This document shows positions 58,589-64,000 of a DNA stretch of 64,000 nucleotides, piece by piece (position 1 is the first letter of the stretch; every line of letters starts with the position of its first letter). This DNA comes from Sorghum bicolor (lineage: Eukaryota > Streptophyta > Magnoliopsida > Poales > Poaceae): contig NC_012872.2 in the NCBI RefSeq assembly GCF_000003195.3, positions 58,137,695 through 58,201,694 on the forward strand, given 5' to 3'. The position numbers and the translations under genes were made by a program. Below the pieces are notes generated by a model, which had not been told where the DNA came from, did no database searches, and worked only from the letters and a program-made list of their open reading frames with translations.

Positions 58589-59240
58589 CAAATCAAACAA
58601 CTGTTTAAAATATTTTTTTTAAAAAAATTACATAGTACAAGACATCCACAACAAGCACACACATTTATTCCTATGAACACACTTACGTAAACCCTACTCC
58701 TATGAGAACTCATCATCAATGAAGATATAAAAGCATAACACCGTTAAATTCTAAACTAGAAATCTAGAAAAATACGAGTACCTATGACAAGTCGAGGACT
58801 TAGACCTAAGTGGACAGGTTCTATCATAAGAAACCCAACTAGATTTATGATCAATTCGTCAACTGCCTAAAAGATATCGTGGCATGACACCTGTAACGCG
58901 ATGAGTTGTGGTCATAGTCTAGACAAGCATGTATATCTTTTGGTTGTTCCACACCAGACAAGATGACCGACACGACATGCATGGATGATTCCGTTCACTT
59001 GTTTTAAAAGTTGTTGGGGATATTTTTTTCACCGACATTTGTATTCCTATATATATCAACAACAAAGGATATAAAAAAGCTCTTGTAGCTGCTCTAAGTT
59101 GTGTGAGGCCCACTATACGAAGTCAAAGATGCTTGGCCGATTTGCAGTTATCTCAATAGCCATAACTTGTGGCGGTCTTCACCAGAATTGGATTAGCCAT
59201 GCTGTCCTTGTTAGGGGTTTTACTAGAGGTTTTCGTCTTA

Positions 59241-59682
59241 GGCCTTATTTAGTTTCTCAAGTATTTTGCAAAAAATCCAAAAACCCAAAACCTTGAGCAG
59301 CCCACCAAAATTTTTTGGTTTTGGTGTTTACTTCCTAAAAAATTTTGCAAAATTTTTCAGATTCCCTATCACATCAAATCTTGCGGCACATGTATAAAGC
59401 ATTAAATATAGATAAAAAATAAATAATTGCATAGTTTATATGTAATTTGCGAGACCAATCTTTTGAGCCTAATTATTCTATTATTGGACAATATTTGTCA
59501 AATACAAACGAAAGTGCTACAGTGTCCATTTTGCAAAAAATTTTAGAACTAAACAAAGCCAATGTCCCTATTCAATTTTGCAAAAAATTTAGAACCAAAA
59601 TATTTTGGGCATGTTTACTTCCAAAATGCAAAATAGCAAAAAAAATGTATTTTGTCCAAAATATTTTGGAACTAAACAAGAC
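59241..59682. mobile_element. compound MITE, GGCCTTGTTTAG family, TSD TTA
   Basis: Outer ends GGCCTTATTTAG and CTAAACAAGACC, flanked by TTA (59238-59240 and 59683-59685), which is the empty-site sequence in duplication copy 1 (CGTTTTAGTTAAT). An inner end ACTAAACAAAGCC at about 59548-59560 and duplicated TTTGCAAAAAATTT words show that a second copy or partial duplication lies inside. Confidence 0.75.
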
Positions 59683-59837
59683 CTTAATTAGCCGCGTTGT
59701 GAGAGTTTTTTTTCATGTGGTTTCTCTGATGTCTAGGATTAATTTAATTATTTTGTTGTGAATTGCGCAAACTCTCTGCTTTTCGAAAGGTCCCTGAGAA
59801 AAATATTACTTCCTATGTCTAAAAAAACATGTTATTC

Positions 59838-61265
59838 ACTACCCCAATTCTTTACATCACTGTCGGTTCAAAACCTACACTACTAGATTTTGAACTGACA
59901 GTGGCATACCGACAGTGATGAAGAGGCCCAAAAAATAGGATTTTTTTTAATATGGGAAGAGACCCCACTTAACACCAGGAGAGACTCCACTGTGGGGCTA
60001 CATGTGGAGCGTCATTAGTCACAAGATTTTTCACACGAAAAATGTGCGATTTGTAGCCACCGGCGCTCGAACTCTAGACGGAGTTCGTCCCCTAACTACT
60101 CCACCTGCAAGAAGCTTGAGTCCAAATGAGATTTTAGTCCTAGTCATTTTATGTTCATTTGATTTTGGAATGAGCATTTAGGATCCTAAATGAATTTAAA
60201 TAAAAAAGTTATTAACTATAAAATTTAATAACTTGTTGAGATCTAAAACTTTGGTTTTGGTCATTTCTCTATCCGAGGTGATTTGAAAATTTTGAATTTT
60301 AAATTTGAGAAAACTCAACCGTATTTTTCCCTACATAAATGATTTTAAATGAAATAGTTGTTAACTACAAAGTTGATTGACCTTTTAAGATTTACAACTT
60401 CTATTTTGGCATTTCTCCATCTAAGGTCGTTTTAAAATTTTAAATTTTAAATTTTAGAAATCAAACATGATTTTCGTTAGATAAATAATTTCAAATGAAA
60501 ATATTTTTATCACAATTTCAAATGAAAATATTGTCAACTACAAAGTTGTATAACTTTTTGGTATCAATAACTTTGTTTTGGTCTCTTCTAAATATCACTG
60601 CATACTCACTAATGGTTATAAAACATATGGCCTTAGTTAGTGTTAACTCTTATATGAAATCATGTGAATCAAATAGAGGGACATCGTAACGATTTCAAAC
60701 AACAAAGTTGTAAACTACAAAGTTGTATAGCCTTTTAAGATCTACAACTTTTGTGTTTGGATGCTTCTACATCGAGCCTTAATTACCACTCCACACTCAA
60801 TTATGACTATAGAACATATATGGTATTCCTTTGATATTAACTATAAAATATTGTGGTATATATTTGGATATTCAAATGATCTCAAATCAAAAAAATTTAA
60901 ATACAAAGTCATAGATCTCGTCAAGTACTACAACTTTGATATAAAGTTCGTCTTCATTGGGCATCATATGAGAAAGTTATGAAGTTTTTTTTGCAATATA
61001 TTAATGTCGGTTCAAGCCACAAACCGAGAGTGATAATATCAGTGTCGGAATGTTAGTTATTGGCTCAACCCGACAGTGATGACCTAATATAATTGCTAGT
61101 TCTTGGCTAAATTCAATAGTGATATGAACCGACAGTAAAGACCCCAATATCAGTGTCTCGGTTGGTCCTATCACTGGTTTTAGCAAAAAATTAGCAATGA
61201 TGTGCTATCACTACTGCCGATTTCTTAAAATCCATCAGTGATGCATCCGGCCGTGAAAGTCATAT
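59838..61265. mobile_element. non-autonomous CACTA (En/Spm) element
   Basis: Starts CACTACCCCAATTC and is rich near both ends in CACTGTCGGTTC / GAACCGACAGTG-type sub-terminal repeats, the hallmark of grass CACTA elements. The right end is worn (CTGTAG). The interior (60130-60980) has degenerate tandem units with ACTACAAAGTTG and TTAAGATCTACAACTT words. No transposase. The flanks match an empty site in duplication copy 1 near 56519. Confidence 0.7.
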
Positions 61266-61651
61266 CTGTAGCACTATAGCTTTATTCTAAATTAAACTAT
61301 TTTAAATTTGACTACGTTTATAAGGGGACACCATGTGTATTGTGGAAATACTCATAATGAATCTCTATTAGGCCGGTGCATGTAGCTAACAAGAAGATGT
61401 AAAGTCGAACCATACGCAAGAGAGCAGGCAACTATACTATACATATATTGTTGGAGAAAGGCTTCGTAGCTAGGCTGGACGTGTGACGTGCCATATAGCC
61501 GCCCTATCTACCCTTGCAGACTTACAACTTGCCAGGGGAGATTATACATCATCAGTGAGGCATGACAGTGGGAGAGGAAGCAAAGCTTGCTCGTCGTATT
61601 TACCTATCGGTATTTCTTCGCAAACTTTGAAGGCACGTACGTTTGTGTCGT

Positions 61652-62904
61652 CTAGAAATAGCTGGCCGGGTTCCCCAGCTCCAAGAAATCGGCGGCGTCC
61701 AGCGGGAACATGAAATCCATCTCCCCCATGGCCATAGGGGAGTTGGTCGTAGAGGCGAGCTCCACGTCAGGCACGTTCCGGACGCCGGCCATGGCCACGC
61801 CGCCGCCACCGCCCACCGCGTAGCCGCTGCTGCTGCTGCTAACCAGCTGGCTCTCTGGCGTCGCCGGCGACAGGAAAGGAGACGCGGTGACACTGACACA
61901 GCCGGTCGTGACGAAACGGCTGCTCGTCGCGGCGGCGTCGGCGCCCGTCGTCGGCTTGTTAGAGGCCGGCCGGAGCGAGAACGGCAGCACGGCGGTCCCT
62001 GCTTCGAACCCCGGGGACGGGGAGGTCGTCTGCTCCTGGACCGCCGGCTGCTGGTTGCTGGGGTGCGCGGCGGCGCCCTGGGCGCACGTGTGGGCGCCGT
62101 GGTACACGACGTCGAAGAGCAGCGGGTCGCCGTCCGTGCGCTGCACCTGCTTGCTCGCCTGGCAGCTCTGCGTGTGCCTGTGCGTGCACCGGAAGTAGGA
62201 TCTGCGAGAATTGGTTGGAGTCCTTGGGGATCAATCAATCGATTGGAAAAAAAAATGACCAAGAACAGGTGAGAGGTGAAAAAGGGTTGTGTTGTGCGGC
62301 GCCGGCGCCGGCGCGCGCGCTGACCTTGGGTACTTGGCGCCGAGGATGTCCTTCTGCCCGTACTTCCTCCAGCTGAGGCCGTCGTCCAGGGGGCTCACGT
62401 CCTGCACGGCGCTCACCCTCACCTGGGTGCTCCACTTGGGCAGCGTCTTCCTGCATCGTGTTCGAGTTCGATATGATCACAAACCAAAAATCGCACACAG
62501 TATGACAGTAGTAGGCGCTTGCTTTGACTAGCTCCCTACCTCTTCTTGCACTGGCCGGCGGCCGCATTGCCACGGCCCCGGAGCTCGCCGGCGTGGTCCG
62601 ACCCGCCGCTGCGCGGGCTGCTGCCATCCCCACCTGACGGCGGCGACTCCGGCAGCTGCCCGGTGCCCGGACGCCCCTCGGCGCAGCAGGACACGGCCAT
62701 GTGCACGGCCCTGTCGATGGAGGCGCGCATGGTGCTCACCAGCGCCCGGTACCGCTGGTCCGCCCCTCCTCCGGCACCGCCTCCGCCCTGCTGCTGCTGC
62801 TGGACCACCACCGCCATGTGCGTCTCGAGCTGCCTCGCCATCTCCAGCACCTGCACCAGCTCCGCCACCAGGGCGCACTTCTCTTCTGGCACTCCCCCCT
62901 CCAT
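61652..62904 (-). CDS. group III WRKY transcription factor
   Basis: DNA-binding regulator of W-box promoters; group III members usually act in defence, salicylate and senescence responses. Exons 62904-62540, 62450-62325 and 62201-61652 join in phase to give 346 residues. WRKYGQK at 149-155 is followed by C169-X7-C177-X23-H201-X-C203, the exact C2HC spacing of group III. The intron between KYPR and SYFRC is at the conserved WRKY-domain position. N-terminal Leu-rich helix (10-25), a Gln run (35-39) and a Gly-rich stretch; the C-terminal region is Ser/Ala-rich with acidic EMDFMF and DAADFLEL patches that could activate. No defects. It is flanked downstream by the tandem duplication. Which named grass WRKY it is cannot be settled here. 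Confidence 0.95.
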
Positions 62905-63079
62905 CGCAGTCGCTCGCAGCTAGCTCACTCGGCTCCCTGCGGCTGGCAGCTGACTCGCTCGCTCACTCACCTGAGTGCTGGCTGTTCATACGAGTTGTCT
63001 TGGCGGCTGCGTGTGTGTGTCGTCGAGGTGTAGGTGATGATGCGTGTGTGACAGAGCGTACAACGGGGAGGGTGAGGAG

Positions 63080-63390
63080 GGGTTCTTATAGTTATAGAGA
63101 GAGCCGGCGGCCGACCGAGGATCGGAATCGGAGACGACGAGAGAGGCAGCAGCAGCAGCAGTATCTTGGCTGCTGTTGTCGTCGGGTCGGGTGGAATGGA
63201 AGAGTAGGAACTTTGACTGGACTAAGCGGAAACAAATTCGAAGGTGTTTAAAAGGACCTTTGTGTACCACTAGGATAACATTCAAAGGTTTTGAATTGGA
63301 CCGGTCTTCGTCTTTGGTCATGGGACTGATGGCCACCCAAGATGCTGAGATGTTTTTTTTTTTTAGTCCGGTGCACACTTTGACTGGTTC
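63080..63390 (-). promoter_or_regulatory. WRKY promoter with TATA box and two W-boxes
   Basis: CTATAACTATAAG on the - strand near 63085-63098 is the probable TATA region, about 185 bases before the start codon. CTTTGACTGG, holding the W-box core TTGAC, occurs identically at 63211-63220 and 63378-63387 (+ strand). W-boxes in a WRKY promoter suggest auto- or cross-regulation. Another TTGAC lies in intron 1 near 62524. Confidence 0.55.
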
Positions 63391-64000
63391 CCTCACACAG
63401 CTGGATCGCTCTTTTGTTGTTAGTGGTGCACATCGTGCTTCTGGTCCTTTTACTGACTGATGAGATGCTGTGTAGTAGGAGTAATTACTTCGTCCACTTT
63501 TACTACGCTTAGAGTCGACTCAAAAATGCAGATTATTTAGGGTCCACAGGATTTTTAACGCGCCAACGACCTTTTCTTGGTGTGTTTTTTTTCTTTTTCA
63601 CTTTTTCATCAGGGGAGGTTTTTGGGTGGGACCTGGTGCGGCATCTTCTTTGGATAGGGATATTACTATATTAGTACTGGCCTACTAGGGCAGCACATTT
63701 GCCAGCTGACACTCATGATCTTGTGGTACAAGAACTCAGAAAGTACATTGAATTTTTCTTTTTCTTTTTAAAAATCGGAGACATAAACATTCTTTTTTTT
63801 TACGGAAACATAAACATTCTTTCCGATGAGCATCTCTTAGAGGCCAACACATCTTAAGATTAATGAAGTTACTATAAGCACCTTTTTATCCGTGAAAATA
63901 TTATCTATCACTAATTAAAAAAATAGTGTGTTAAATTAAAAAACTACAATATTATGAGTGCATGTGCCAAGTTCATAGCTTAAACCTAGGTAAGTAGATT
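63391..64000. other. intergenic DNA, no gene called
   Basis: AT-rich, with ACGGAAACATAAACATTCTTT partly doubled at 63778-63822. Nothing else recognised. Confidence 0.45.

Larger units (their letters stand above)
56955..61562. repeat. tandem segmental duplication, copy 2 (enlarged by insertions)
   Basis: Begins with the AGTATGTCGTGTGCAAGTCAT word that opens copy 1 at 54256 and ends just before the WRKY 3' end. The extra length is explained by a Stowaway-like element (57160), GGCCTTGTTTAG MITEs (58107-58588 and 59241) and a CACTA element (59838). Confidence 0.8.

Overview
This window is nuclear DNA from a grass, most likely a panicoid such as Sorghum. The evidence is intron-bearing plant genes, GC-rich 5' exons beside AT-rich introns, and a dense layer of grass transposons. 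These include at least a dozen copies of one GGCCTTGTTTAG-ended MITE, Au-SINE-like fragments, hAT, CACTA, MULE, LINE and LTR elements. No prokaryotic or viral gene set is present. Species assignment is inference; everything below is read from sequence without database searches.

Layout. (1) 0.5-3.0 kb, + strand: the last eight exons of a long-chain acyl-CoA synthetase. (2) 3.7-15.6 kb: gene-poor and full of MITEs. Three larger elements with terminal inverted repeats have 3-bp target duplications; two of the three larger TIR elements of the window (7.4-8.3 and 38.5-39.2 kb) carry GC-rich cargo, and the third (13.7-14.5 kb) lies here too. (3) 15.7-28.3 kb, + strand: a clade A protein phosphatase 2C (ABA co-receptor type). 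Its first intron is about 10.3 kb long because a Tourist-like MITE landed in it and a 6.8-kb Ty1/copia element later landed inside that MITE. The two 511-bp LTRs differ at one base by my reading and the gag-pol frame is open, so the insertion is very young. The leader of this element holds five consecutive hairpins, different in stem sequence but all presenting CCAACG in the loop of the sense RNA. (4) 30.4-36.7 kb, - strand: two tandem paralogous three-finger C2H2 proteins, separated by a MULE-like element with 102-bp tandem repeats. (5) 37-43 kb: MITE cluster, then a retroposon with 14-bp target duplications that carries a piece of a leucine-rich-repeat gene and was itself split by an LTR element now reduced to a 1.94-kb solo LTR. 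(6) 43.5-44.1 kb, - strand: an NHL/LEA_2-type gene interrupted by one TGA. (7) 45-47 kb: more MITEs, one nested in another. (8) 48-53.5 kb: a weakly supported small multi-exon gene, then a decayed MuDR-type transposase. (9) 54.2-61.6 kb: an old tandem duplication of several kb, expanded by Stowaway, MITE and CACTA insertions. (10) 61.6-63.4 kb, - strand: an intact group III WRKY gene with W-boxes upstream.

The host genes do not form a pathway. Two relate to stress signalling (clade A PP2C in ABA signalling; group III WRKY in defence or senescence) and the C2H2 pair carry repression-type motifs. The strongest candidate for something undescribed is the hairpin array in the copia leader at 24.59-24.98 kb. 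Next are the TPRT-type chimera at 39.2-42.9 kb and the different repression motifs of the C2H2 pair.
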